DNA from: JAEUMD01 sp044222395 | Lineage (GTDB): Bacteria; Pseudomonadota; Alphaproteobacteria; Rhizobiales; Hyphomicrobiaceae | Length of the DNA: 58,934 nt | Reading direction: 5' to 3' | Assembly (NCBI GenBank): GCA_044222395.1 | Contig: JBGANK010000018.1 | Location: forward strand, 1-58,934 | Part shown: positions 1 to 8,341 of the stretch, one piece after another | Numbering within the stretch: position 1 is the first letter of the stretch | How the letters are laid out: each line of letters starts with the position of its first letter | The notes under the pieces: model-generated | Database searches by the model: none | Told to the model about the DNA's origin: nothing | What the model saw: the letters and a program-made list of their open reading frames with translations, nothing else | Program-made: the position numbers and the translations under genes

Positions 1-341
1 TGGCGTTTCGCATCGGTGTGCGGTCTCTTCGGACGACATTGTCTAGATCCTTCGAAGTTCGTCTGGTCGGTCACGCATGGTGAATCGCATTCTCTCACCA
101 CGCGGCGCCAAGTAACAGCTCACTCTAACTCGGAACTTATAGATCAGCTCTATGAATCGCAGAGCAAGTTGCACTGACAGTAATCAAGCGTGGCCAGACC
201 CGGCAAGCTTTCCTTCGTCGCAGGTGCAGCCGATCCCGCGCCCACCCGAATGCCCTGCAAGCATCGCGAATCCTGCAACTCGCCACTCCAAATATTCACA
301 CCGTCTATCTGGTGTTTGACATCGTTGATGTCCGCGGACGG
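1..341. other. No gene recognised at window start
   Basis: This stretch lies downstream of the cytochrome gene, which ends at 342. Small open frames exist but none resembles a protein family or has a good ribosome binding site. I see no tRNA and no strong hairpin. Confidence 0.5.
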
Positions 342-944
342 CTACTCCTTGATCGGCGCACATTTCTCCATGCAGCGCACCGCCTTCGTGTCCGGCCGAT
401 CGTCGACGATGAAGCCATTCCTGTTGGGCATCTCGATCGCCGTCAGAGACTTCGCATCCAGTTCAGCATTGTCCGCAACCAAGCCATTGAGATTGAGAAT
501 GTAGGCTGACAGTGCATACACCTCGTCATTGCTGAGGCTTTGCGGAGCTGACATCGGCATGGCACGGCGGATGTAGTCGAACAGGATCGGCGCGTAGGGG
601 TACATGCTCCCCGGCGTCAGCAGTCGCTTGTCTGTGGTAAAGGAGCCGATGCCGCCGACCATGGGGCCGTACATCGAGCCACCCTTGCCAGCCTCACCGT
701 GGCAGGCGACACACTTCTCCGCATAAATCTTGGCGCCGTCGGCAACGTTGCCCTTCCCGGCTGGCAAACCCTTACCGTCGGACGTGGAGATATCGATGTC
801 CCATGGCGCGATCTCCTCCTGCGAGATCGCACCACCCACTTTGAAGTCGGCCTGCGAGATGGCCATCGCCGGCCCCGCGGCGAACGTTACCGCGAGCGCA
901 AGGCACAGAGCGGCTTTCTGGGCTTTCCGATTACGCGATCGCAT
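342..944 (-). CDS. Monohaem c-type cytochrome, electron-acceptor subunit of the sulfite dehydrogenase
   Basis: A 200-residue exported cytochrome c. The N-terminus is basic and then hydrophobic (residues 1-28, ending AGPAMA), a Sec signal peptide. One haem motif, CVACH, lies at residues 78-82, with a methionine-rich AMPMSAP segment about 70 residues later that can supply the axial ligand. Near the C-terminus is a second cysteine pair, CMEKC, with no histidine after it, so it is not a haem site. I chose the ATG at 944 because the signal peptide starts there; it overlaps the end of the SoxC-like gene by 14 bases, so the two are translationally coupled. Known family: small cytochromes that take electrons from SoxC/SorA-type sulfite dehydrogenases. 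It is about half the size of dihaem SoxD, so calling it SoxD would be wrong. Its role with the neighbour is inferred from the coupling. Confidence 0.86.
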   Translation of the reverse strand: MRSRNRKAQKAALCLALAVTFAAGPAMAISQADFKVGGAISQEEIAPWDIDISTSDGKGLPAGKGNVADGAKIYAEKCVACHGEAGKGGSMYGPMVGGIGSFTTDKRLLTPGSMYPYAPILFDYIRRAMPMSAPQSLSNDEVYALSAYILNLNGLVADNAELDAKSLTAIEMPNRNGFIVDDRPDTKAVRCMEKCAPIKE

Positions 945-2238
945 TGGCCACCTCCCCCGACGCAGCGATCGACCACGGGAAGATCGCATTGTGATGCTGC
1001 ACGAAGCCGGTCAGCGCCCTCACCTTGTCGATGTCGGCGACCGTCGGTTGTACATAACCCGTGCTGTCGACCGCACGGCTGGCGATCTTGGCCGGCCCGC
1101 CGTCCCAGTTCCACAAGTAGCGGAACCGCGTCAGGCAGCGATCGAGCACCGGCTCTTCCAGACGCGCCTCCTGCCAAGTCTTGCCCCCGTCAGTAGTGAT
1201 GTCGACATGCTTGATCGTGCCATTGCCCGACCATGCGAAGCCCTCGATCTCGTAGGGTCCAGGGCCGTGCTTCAAGATCATGCCGCCCGATGGCTTGGTG
1301 ATGACCGATTTGCACTCCATGACCATGCTGAACTGGCGCCACTTGCCGCCCGGCATAGGGTCCGTGTAACGCGCCGTCTCGCTCCTCAGATGCCAGGGCT
1401 TGTCGGACACCTTGATGCGCCGCAGCCACTTGACCGAAACGTTGCCCTCCCAGCCGGGAATGAATGCGCGCAGCGGATAGCCATTCTCCGGGCGAAGCAT
1501 CTCACCATTCATGCCGTAAACGATGAGCGTGTCGGTCATCGCCTTGTCGAGCGGTATCGAGCGTGCGTGCGCAGCCCCGTCCGCTCCCTCCAGCAGCAGC
1601 CACTTCGCGCCGTCGGCCAACCCCGCGCGATCAATGAGCCACGACAACGGCACACCGGTCCACTGCGCGCAACTCAGCAACCCATGTGTCTGCTGCACCG
1701 TTTTCGATTTCGCCGCCTTCCAGTCGGTGAGGCCGTTTCCCGAACATTCCATGAAGTGGAATTTCGACACCGCCGGCAACCGCAGGATGTCATCCATCGT
1801 GAACTTCATCGGCTGCTTGACCATGCCATGCACGACCAGCATGTGCTTGGCGGGATCGATATCGGGCACGCCTGCATGGTGACGCTCGTAGACGAGCCCG
1901 TTGGGCGTGATGATGCCAACCTGATGCTGGAGCGGCGTCATGCTCCAGTCTGACCACTTCTGCTTGTTGACCAGGACGTCCGTGCGATTGCGCGTGACGT
2001 GCGCTTCGTACTTCGACGGCAGACCGTAGGCCTTGAGCTCCATCTCGCGGCCCATTTCGGTATTGGAACCCGGCACGGCGAGTTTCTCCGCGTGCGCCGC
2101 CAGGCTCGATCCGGCGGCCGCACCGGCGAAAACCAATCCCCCCTTAAGGAAGTTGCGCCGTTCCTGCGAGCCGGGAGCATCGTCTGCGCCAATCACTGCG
2201 CCCGCGCGTTGGCGCCCTGATGCCTTGGGGTGGTCCAT
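931..2238 (-). CDS. soxC: SoxC-type molybdenum sulfite dehydrogenase, catalytic subunit (Tat-exported)
   Basis: 435 residues from the ATG at 2238, chosen because GGGAGGAA sits just upstream. The N-terminus has a twin-arginine signal: RRNFLKG at residues 27-33 followed by a hydrophobic stretch ending near residue 50, so the folded molybdoprotein goes to the periplasm. The oxidoreductase molybdopterin domain spans about residues 110-290, with HFMECSGNG around 161-169; C165 is the expected molybdenum ligand. The dimerisation domain follows (about 300-420). The family oxidises sulfite, or the sulfane sulfur on SoxY in the full Sox system. No soxYZAB genes are in the window, and the gene lies beside methanesulfonate genes, so I infer that free sulfite released by the monooxygenase is the substrate. 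Electrons would pass to the overlapping cytochrome. A SorA-type name is equally defensible; the SoxC symbol reflects sequence family only. Confidence 0.85.
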   Translation of the reverse strand: MDHPKASGRQRAGAVIGADDAPGSQERRNFLKGGLVFAGAAAGSSLAAHAEKLAVPGSNTEMGREMELKAYGLPSKYEAHVTRNRTDVLVNKQKWSDWSMTPLQHQVGIITPNGLVYERHHAGVPDIDPAKHMLVVHGMVKQPMKFTMDDILRLPAVSKFHFMECSGNGLTDWKAAKSKTVQQTHGLLSCAQWTGVPLSWLIDRAGLADGAKWLLLEGADGAAHARSIPLDKAMTDTLIVYGMNGEMLRPENGYPLRAFIPGWEGNVSVKWLRRIKVSDKPWHLRSETARYTDPMPGGKWRQFSMVMECKSVITKPSGGMILKHGPGPYEIEGFAWSGNGTIKHVDITTDGGKTWQEARLEEPVLDRCLTRFRYLWNWDGGPAKIASRAVDSTGYVQPTVADIDKVRALTGFVQHHNAIFPWSIAASGEVANAIA

Positions 2239-2712
2239 GTGTTGTATTCCTCCCAAATGAGTCTCGGCGCGCGGATGCGCGATGCGGATGACACCCTCAA
2301 TTAGTCTTGCCCCAGCGCACTATCCCGCACACATCCAATCTGACCGGTTGTTTGCCGCGGCATTCTACAATTACCTTCCCTATACGCCTGCCCAGCACTA
2401 AGCGGACAGCCTCGCATCGCCAACGCTTGTCAGCTGTGCGCGTTGAATTGCCCACGGCAACGAGCTGACGCTTTCGCATCGGCTTTCCCTGATGCACCGC
2501 GAAGGCATCACGGAGAACTCACGATCATCCATCCCGATCACGCTGGCCTGTGATCCGGATGCACATATTCTTGAGAGACAACGCACCAGCGTGCCGAGCG
2601 TATCGCCGGGCCGCATTGACTCAAGCAGTTTCCCGCTATCGCTCGATAGAGTTCGATTATTATTGCGAACATCATCAGACTCGCTTGCAGTCATGTACCG
2701 CGAGCAAACTCG
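2239..2712. other. Intergenic region upstream of the sulfite dehydrogenase genes
   Basis: This 474-base stretch must hold the promoter for the leftward soxC-cytochrome pair, since the next gene (ending at 2713) also runs leftward. Small open frames occur on both strands but none is convincing. I see no clear terminator with a T run and no recognisable operator. Confidence 0.4.
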
Positions 2713-5331
2713 TCAGCTGATGATTCTCCGCATCGACCACCGCCGCCCGATGCGCACACCAATCGTGAGCAGGATCACCAGCACAGGCGCTGCGAGCAGG
2801 TTGAGGATCGCAAGCCATCTGCCGAGCCCCTCGACATCCTCACGCATCATCTGGCGCAGGGATCTCAGCTCACGCCGGTAAGGCAGCAGGGCACGCCGCA
2901 ATTCGTTCACATTGCCTTGGATCTTGTCGGGCAGCTCGGTAAGTTTGCGCGCGCCAGACAGTTCCAGCGCCTTGCGCACGTTGTCCTCCACGCCCGCTAT
3001 GCGCGTCGTCAGCTCCGTTTCCTTTGCGCGATACCTCTCACTCGACGCCCGCAGCAATTCCGAGACACGCACGAACGGGCGATTGAGTTTGCCGCGCGAC
3101 CTTATTCGAGCCAAGCTCGTTCGCCTGCTCGCCGCCTCCAGCAGGTTGGACACTGCTGCGATGTTGTCATTCAAAGGACGCGAGTACTTTCTGCCGTCGC
3201 TTCCGGTCGTCGCAGTGTAGGTCAGCGGATCGAAAATCCAATCGACGTCGGCAATGACATAGACGCGCGCGTCCGCACGCTTGGTGTCCTCGCTTTCCGC
3301 CCTCACCGCGCCTGGTTGTGCAAATGCACTTTCCACGCGACCTTCGATGGCCGCCGCGATGAGCCGCCAGCCACCACCCGGCTTCAAATCGTTTGCATTT
3401 TTCTGCGGGCTGCCGCCTCTCACGGTGCTGCGCGGCAGGCTCCCCGCCCCGTCAGTCGTCGCGACCAACGGCACGACGCCGTCTTGCACCACGATGGTCA
3501 AGGCACCGGGCTCGGCGAAGCCCAGCTCATTGAGCCCCGCCACCGCCGGATGTGTCGGTGACAGCTGTGGCCGACGCACCCGCAACCACAACGGATACTG
3601 GATTTTTTCGTTGCCAACACCCACGGTCGACGCCAGAGCGCTGTCGCCAACCACGTCCTGCGCCTCGAAGCGAACGCCATACCGAAGCAGCAGATCGGAG
3701 ATGTCATTGATCTCTTCGCCGGGCTCCGGCACCACTGAGTTGGAAGCGCTGTTGAAGCGCACCAGCGGGTCCAGCATGACGACGAGGCCGCGGCCCGCCA
3801 TCACGTGCCGGTCGATCGATCGTAGCATGTCCGGCTTGAGGATCGTCGCATCGATGACAAGAAGGGCATCAAGCCCTTCGGGCAGCGCATCAGCAAAGTG
3901 CGGGATGATTGCGACATCGTACTGCCGCTTGATCTCCTCCAGGATGGCCAGCCCCTCGCGCGGCTGGGTGGCGTCGCGCGGCGTCAGCAGCGGCGAGAGG
4001 ATGCCGAGTCGAGGCGTCGTCTCGCGTCCCAACGCGGCCAGCGTCGACGCCGCGTCATATTCCAGCACCGGCGCACGCTCGGGCGAGAAGTAGCCGATCG
4101 ACGCACGCCGTTCGCCACGGGCAAACGCCGCGCCAAGCATGAATTGCCCACCCGAAGACAATGCGACACCCTCGATGCCGCCTGCCCGCGCCTCGTCCTC
4201 GGCCTCCGTGTCTGGCGCCGTCTCATGCCGGTTGAGCGTGATGCTGCCATGCGACAGCTCGGCAATCTGCCGCAAGGTTCGCTCCACGCGCACGGCATGC
4301 TGGCGAATAACCGGAGGAACATCCAAGTTCGAGGCCGACCAGTAGAAGTTTATCCTTGTGCCCGGCTGTGCCTTCTCGGCGATCGCACGCGTCTGCGGAT
4401 GCAAGGTGAACTCGCGCTCCTCGGTCAGATCGAGGTCGACGTCGCTGGTGACGCTCCCCGCGAACAGCAGTACAGCCGCCAACAGCCACGCGAACGCCCG
4501 CGCAAACCGCGTGAAGGCCAGGTCATCCATTGCCGGCATGTTCTTGCGCCGGCGTTCGAGCACGGCAGCAGCCGCCACCAGAAGGATGGTGGTTGCGAGA
4601 AACACATAGACGACCCCGCCAATCGATATGCGACCACTTGCCATGCTGTTGAGCCAATAGCCCGGCGTCAGCTTCGGCAAGTGCGTAAGAATTGGTTCCG
4701 CCAGCGTTCCGCGCAGCAGCGTCACGGCGGTATCGCTCGCCGTCAATTGCAGCCCAATCAGGAGCAGGGCACCCAGCACATATCCACCGACAGGATTGCG
4801 CATTGCCGCCGAGGCTAGCAGCGCAAATGCATAGCTGACAGCGAGGAACCCGGCAGCACCGATGTAGCCGGCAAACGCGGTGCCGCCATCGAGGTCGCCC
4901 AGATAGGCCATCGTAACGGGAAACGGAAACGTCAGCGCCAGCGTCGCAAGCAGCACGGCAAGGCCCGCGATCCAGCATCCCACCACCAATGCCGACGCCG
5001 TCATCGGCAGCGAAGCGATGAGTTCCATGCGCCGATCGCCGGGCGACTCCGCGAAGGCTTGCATGGCGAGCGCCGGCACGAACACCGCAGCGATCCACGG
5101 TAGGAACATCCATTGCATGTCGAGCGACGTCACGTCCGTGTGGTAGACGCGGCCGACTAGGAATATCGCCACCGCGAGAGCCAGCAGGAACGCTGCCTGG
5201 AACAACGGAATGATCAACCCCGACGCGAACTGCCGCAAGGCAGCATGCGCACTGGCCACCGTCGCAGCAGCAAAACTCGGCGACTCGAATGCCGGCAAAT
5301 CTTTATCGACATTGACGTTGGTCTCGGTCAT
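2713..5331 (-). CDS. ABC-2 type permease fused to a GldG-like auxiliary domain
   Basis: 872 residues. Residues about 35-300 form an ABC-2-type membrane domain with six or more hydrophobic segments. After it comes a large GldG/ABC_transp_aux-type extracytoplasmic domain (about 310-640) with the usual THPAVAGLNELGF segment before a value-loaded beta region. Near the C-terminus are a charged helical stretch (about 750-830) and a last membrane helix. In Bacteroidetes GldF and GldG are separate proteins; here they are one chain, a layout known in uncharacterised proteobacterial exporters. The start codon overlaps the stop of the ATPase gene (ATGA at 5328-5331), so the two subunits are coupled. Substrate unknown. 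It lies between the sulfite dehydrogenase and the sulfonate transporter, which may be coincidence. Confidence 0.8.
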   Translation of the reverse strand: MTETNVNVDKDLPAFESPSFAAATVASAHAALRQFASGLIIPLFQAAFLLALAVAIFLVGRVYHTDVTSLDMQWMFLPWIAAVFVPALAMQAFAESPGDRRMELIASLPMTASALVVGCWIAGLAVLLATLALTFPFPVTMAYLGDLDGGTAFAGYIGAAGFLAVSYAFALLASAAMRNPVGGYVLGALLLIGLQLTASDTAVTLLRGTLAEPILTHLPKLTPGYWLNSMASGRISIGGVVYVFLATTILLVAAAAVLERRRKNMPAMDDLAFTRFARAFAWLLAAVLLFAGSVTSDVDLDLTEEREFTLHPQTRAIAEKAQPGTRINFYWSASNLDVPPVIRQHAVRVERTLRQIAELSHGSITLNRHETAPDTEAEDEARAGGIEGVALSSGGQFMLGAAFARGERRASIGYFSPERAPVLEYDAASTLAALGRETTPRLGILSPLLTPRDATQPREGLAILEEIKRQYDVAIIPHFADALPEGLDALLVIDATILKPDMLRSIDRHVMAGRGLVVMLDPLVRFNSASNSVVPEPGEEINDISDLLLRYGVRFEAQDVVGDSALASTVGVGNEKIQYPLWLRVRRPQLSPTHPAVAGLNELGFAEPGALTIVVQDGVVPLVATTDGAGSLPRSTVRGGSPQKNANDLKPGGGWRLIAAAIEGRVESAFAQPGAVRAESEDTKRADARVYVIADVDWIFDPLTYTATTGSDGRKYSRPLNDNIAAVSNLLEAASRRTSLARIRSRGKLNRPFVRVSELLRASSERYRAKETELTTRIAGVEDNVRKALELSGARKLTELPDKIQGNVNELRRALLPYRRELRSLRQMMREDVEGLGRWLAILNLLAAPVLVILLTIGVRIGRRWSMRRIIS

Positions 5332-6071
5332 GTCGCGTGCCCGACATCGGCACTCACACCGGAGATTTCGGTGAGACGCGCGAAAGTCTGGCCAAGGCGA
5401 CCCTTTTCATCGACCAGCTCTGACGTCTTGGCATCGGCGACGACGCGACCACCTGCAATGATGATCACCCGGTCACAAAGCGTTTCGGCCTCTTCCAGGA
5501 TGTGCGTGCTGATCAGCATCGCCTTGTCCTTGGCCAAAGACCGCAATAGGTCGCGCAGAACCACCTTCTGGTTGGGATCGAGTCCATCAGTCGGCTCGTC
5601 GAGGATCAGCACCGGCGGGTCGTGGATCAACGCCTGTGCCAGCCAGGCGCGCTGACGCCACCCCTTCGAGAGTGTCTGTAGTGAGCGGTAGGCGGCTTCG
5701 CTCATGTCCAGCAACTCGACCACCCTCGCCACCGCTTGCGAGCGTCCACGCCCCGACATGCCGCGCGCCTCGGCGGCGAAATCCAAAAACTCGACGACCG
5801 TCAGTTCGCCGAAACCCTGCGCGGCCTCTGGCAGGTAGCCAAGGTGCGCTCGTGCATCGAGCGGCTCCCTGACGACATCGATACCGGCGATGCGCGCCTC
5901 TCCACGATCAGGCGCCAGTGCGCCCGCCAGCATGCGCAGCGTCGTCGACTTGCCGGCCCCGTTGGCACCCAGTATGCCGACGCGCTCACCGCGATCGACT
6001 TTGAGCGAAATACCGCGCACGGCCCTGACCTGGCCGAATGACTTCTCGATTGCGTCAGCCTCGATCAACAT
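5328..6071 (-). CDS. ABC transporter ATP-binding protein (GldA/CcmA-like)
   Basis: 247 residues, a complete nucleotide-binding subunit. Visible motifs are Walker A GANGAGKST near residue 36, Q-loop GYLPEAAQ, an unusual signature TLSKGWRQR in place of LSGGQ, Walker B VLILDEPTDGLDP, and the H-loop STHILEEAE. The signature with LSKG is typical of the GldA/NatA/gliding-type exporter group. It is the first gene of a two-gene operon with the fused permease-GldG gene, with ATGA overlap. Export direction is inferred from the ABC-2 partner; the substrate cannot be told. Confidence 0.87.
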   Translation of the reverse strand: MLIEADAIEKSFGQVRAVRGISLKVDRGERVGILGANGAGKSTTLRMLAGALAPDRGEARIAGIDVVREPLDARAHLGYLPEAAQGFGELTVVEFLDFAAEARGMSGRGRSQAVARVVELLDMSEAAYRSLQTLSKGWRQRAWLAQALIHDPPVLILDEPTDGLDPNQKVVLRDLLRSLAKDKAMLISTHILEEAETLCDRVIIIAGGRVVADAKTSELVDEKGRLGQTFARLTEISGVSADVGHAT

Positions 6072-6207
6072 CGTCTGTGTGCACGCATGACCGCATGATG
6101 GCGGTGTTGATCAGGAACACCGGCTCGGTTTCAAAGGCGTGCAGGCTGGCCTTAGCTACTTAGGCCGAGACGCCAACAATGCCAGAATTGCCTTTAGCAC
6201 ATCACAG

Positions 6208-6426
6208 CTACGACCGCCCGGAAAGAAATCCCGCAGCGATGAACAAGAAAATGCTGGCCATGGTTAGCGCATACCCGGCCATGGTCAAATATTGCGCTGC
6301 GGCCCTTCGCGGCTCCTTACGGTCCGGGCGCGCCACCAGAGCGCCAGCCGACACCAGCAAAGCCCCCGTGATGGCGAGCGCCGCCACGATCGGCCGTTGC
6401 GCAAGCGCTGCGAGCATCTCGATCAT
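6208..6426 (-). CDS. Small membrane protein at the tail of the sulfonate transport operon
   Basis: 72 residues with two clear hydrophobic helices (about residues 11-32 and 47-68) joined by a basic loop RPDRKEPRR. It begins only 16 bases after the stop of the ATPase gene ending at 6443 and runs in the same direction, so it is probably the last gene of the msm transport operon. A GTG directly before the ATG is an alternative start. I do not recognise a family. It could be an accessory subunit or a chance remnant; the two-helix pattern and the spacing favour a real gene. Confidence 0.5.
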   Translation of the reverse strand: MIEMLAALAQRPIVAALAITGALLVSAGALVARPDRKEPRRAAAQYLTMAGYALTMASIFLFIAAGFLSGRS

Positions 6427-6442
6427 CACGAGCTATCGTCCG

Positions 6443-7372
6443 TCAATGGCCGCCTGGGCTGGCGAAGCTCTGCTTGCGGCCAGATCCCGATGCCGACGAA
6501 CGGAAACTCTTCATCGCCTCCTCGTGCAAGAGCTCCATGGCGTCGCGCTTATAGGCGAAGGCTTCGCTCGAGCTCAGCATCGAGTAGTGGCGCGGGCGCG
6601 GCAGGTCGATCTCGAGCACCTTTCGCACCGATGCCGGCCGGTTCGACAGGATCACCAGCCGGTCGGCAAGGAAGATGGCCTCGTCGATCTCCGACGTCAC
6701 GAACAGGTTGGTGCGCCGATTCTCCTCGAACAGCCTGAGGAAGAACTCCTGCATCAACCCCCGCGACATGGCGTCGAGACCTCGGAACGGCTCGTCCATG
6801 ATCATCACGCGCGGGTCGTTGATGAGAGCGCGGGCCAGTTCGGCGCGCCGCTGCATGCCGCCAGAAAGCTGCAGCGGATACTTGTGCATGAACTCGCCCA
6901 GGCCGACCTTGACGAGCAGGCGCTTGGCTTCATCCTCCAGCGCCTTGCCTCTGAGATCACCCCTGAGCTTTGGCCCGAACACGACATTCTGATAAGTCGT
7001 CTGCCACGGGATCAGCGCGGTTTCCTGGAACACGACCATGCGGTCCTTCGCCGGTCCCACCACCGTCTTGCCGTCTAGCAGGATCTGCCCGCTGTCGGGC
7101 TTCTCGAAACCGGCGATCAGGTTGACCAGCGTCGACTTCCCGCAACCCGACGGGCCTACTACGACGGTCATCTTGCCCGGCGGTATGTCGAGCGAGAGAT
7201 CCGCGATCACCTGCTGCCGATCCCACTCCTCGCCATACGCCTTGGCGACGTGATTGACCTTAAGATGGCTCTTGCCCACGGCGTGCGGGTCGACCGCAGC
7301 ACTGCTGCCATTGCCGGCGTTCGCAACCTGGCCATTCTGTAGTGGGCTTGCTGTCGCTGTCATGGTCTCCAC
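6443..7372 (-). CDS. Sulfonate-type ABC transporter ATPase with intact Walker A but no H-loop histidine
   Basis: 309 residues, NrtD/SsuB/TauB family. Seen in order: Walker A GPSGCGKST (about residues 73-81), Q-loop VVFQETALIPW, signature LSGGMQRR, Walker B VMIMDEPFRGLDA. The H-loop, normally VTHDIDEA, reads VTSEIDEA, so the switch histidine is serine and the next aspartate is glutamate; I checked this on the DNA at about 6690-6700. There is an extended glycine/alanine-rich N-terminus of about 35 residues. It is the fifth gene of the leftward transport operon and probably pairs with the other, Walker A-less ATPase (8342-9121). Role: energising methanesulfonate uptake, inferred from position next to msmABCD. 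In the literature the transport genes are called msmEFGH; I do not assign a letter because there are five genes here. Confidence 0.85.
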   Translation of the reverse strand: METMTATASPLQNGQVANAGNGSSAAVDPHAVGKSHLKVNHVAKAYGEEWDRQQVIADLSLDIPPGKMTVVVGPSGCGKSTLVNLIAGFEKPDSGQILLDGKTVVGPAKDRMVVFQETALIPWQTTYQNVVFGPKLRGDLRGKALEDEAKRLLVKVGLGEFMHKYPLQLSGGMQRRAELARALINDPRVMIMDEPFRGLDAMSRGLMQEFFLRLFEENRRTNLFVTSEIDEAIFLADRLVILSNRPASVRKVLEIDLPRPRHYSMLSSSEAFAYKRDAMELLHEEAMKSFRSSASGSGRKQSFASPGGH

Positions 7373-7423
7373 GGCCTGTGTACCGGATGTGCGCCTGCGA
7401 TTGTGATTGCGTTCAACACAAAC

Positions 7424-8287
7424 CTAGAACAGCCGTCGCCACGGCATCAAGGTGTCACCGAGCCAGCGAATGGCACTCGACGACAGATAGCCCGCGATGC
7501 CGATCGAGATCATTCCGACCACCACCTGCTCCAGCGATCCACCCATGTACGAATTCCAGATGAAAAAGCCGAGTCCGCCGCCGCCCTGCGTACCGCCGCC
7601 CGAGATCATCTCGGCCGCCAGCACCACCTCCCAGGTGATGCCCATTCCGACCGCAGCGCCGGTGAAGATCGAGGGCAGCGTGCCCGGCAGGATGATCTTG
7701 GAGAACAGGTCCCACTGCGATGCGCCCATCGATTGGGCAGCACGCAGGTAGCGCACGTCGATCGTGCGCGCGCCACCAAGCACATTGATGACGATTGTGA
7801 AGAATGCGCCGAGGAACGTCACGAACGCGATCGACATCTCGTTGGTCGGCCAGAAGATCAGCGACGCCGGCACCCACGCCAGTGGTGGAATCGGTCGCAG
7901 GATCTCGAACGGCGGGAAGAACAGGTCGCGGAAATACTTGTTGACCGCCAGCGCCAACCCGAACGGGATGCCGAGAATCATTGCCGCGCCAAAGCCGGTC
8001 AGCACGCGCTTGAAGCTCTGGATCCAGCTGTCCCAGTAGCCGACCTTCGGCAAGATATCGAGCCACTTGGAGAATACCGCGGTTGGCGCCGGGATGAGGC
8101 CGATGAACGGCAGGGTCCACTCCTTGCCGAACCATTCATCGAAGCGCGAGCCGATCTCCCACAACACCAGGAAGACGGTGATCGCCAGCATGCCCCGCCA
8201 CATCGACGGGTTCTCCAGCATCTTCTCAAGCCGCGAACGCCGCCGCACCACCGGCTGGACGGTTTCGGTATGTGCTACGTTCGCCAT
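7424..8287 (-). CDS. Sulfonate/nitrate-type ABC transporter permease (second)
   Basis: 287 residues from the ATG at 8287, which has GGAG eight bases upstream; an in-frame GTG at 8341 would add 18 residues and abut the previous stop. About six hydrophobic segments and the binding-protein-dependent permease EAA loop (RAAQSMGASQWDLFSKIILPG, about residues 185-205) are visible. The motif PPLAWVPASLIFW is typical of the SsuC/TauC/NtrB group. A glycine run GGGTQGGGGLG follows the EAA loop. It is the fourth gene of the putative methanesulfonate uptake operon and probably forms a heterodimer with the permease at 9152-10048. Confidence 0.87.
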   Translation of the reverse strand: MANVAHTETVQPVVRRRSRLEKMLENPSMWRGMLAITVFLVLWEIGSRFDEWFGKEWTLPFIGLIPAPTAVFSKWLDILPKVGYWDSWIQSFKRVLTGFGAAMILGIPFGLALAVNKYFRDLFFPPFEILRPIPPLAWVPASLIFWPTNEMSIAFVTFLGAFFTIVINVLGGARTIDVRYLRAAQSMGASQWDLFSKIILPGTLPSIFTGAAVGMGITWEVVLAAEMISGGGTQGGGGLGFFIWNSYMGGSLEQVVVGMISIGIAGYLSSSAIRWLGDTLMPWRRLF

Positions 8288-8341
8288 GTCGCTCCGTTCC
8301 ACTGTCGCCGATCGTGGTGCAATCTCTTCCTCGTGACGCAC

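Noticed and set aside
342..944. Naming the cytochrome SoxD
   Set aside because: SoxD is a larger dihaem protein; this one has a single CxxCH and about 200 residues.
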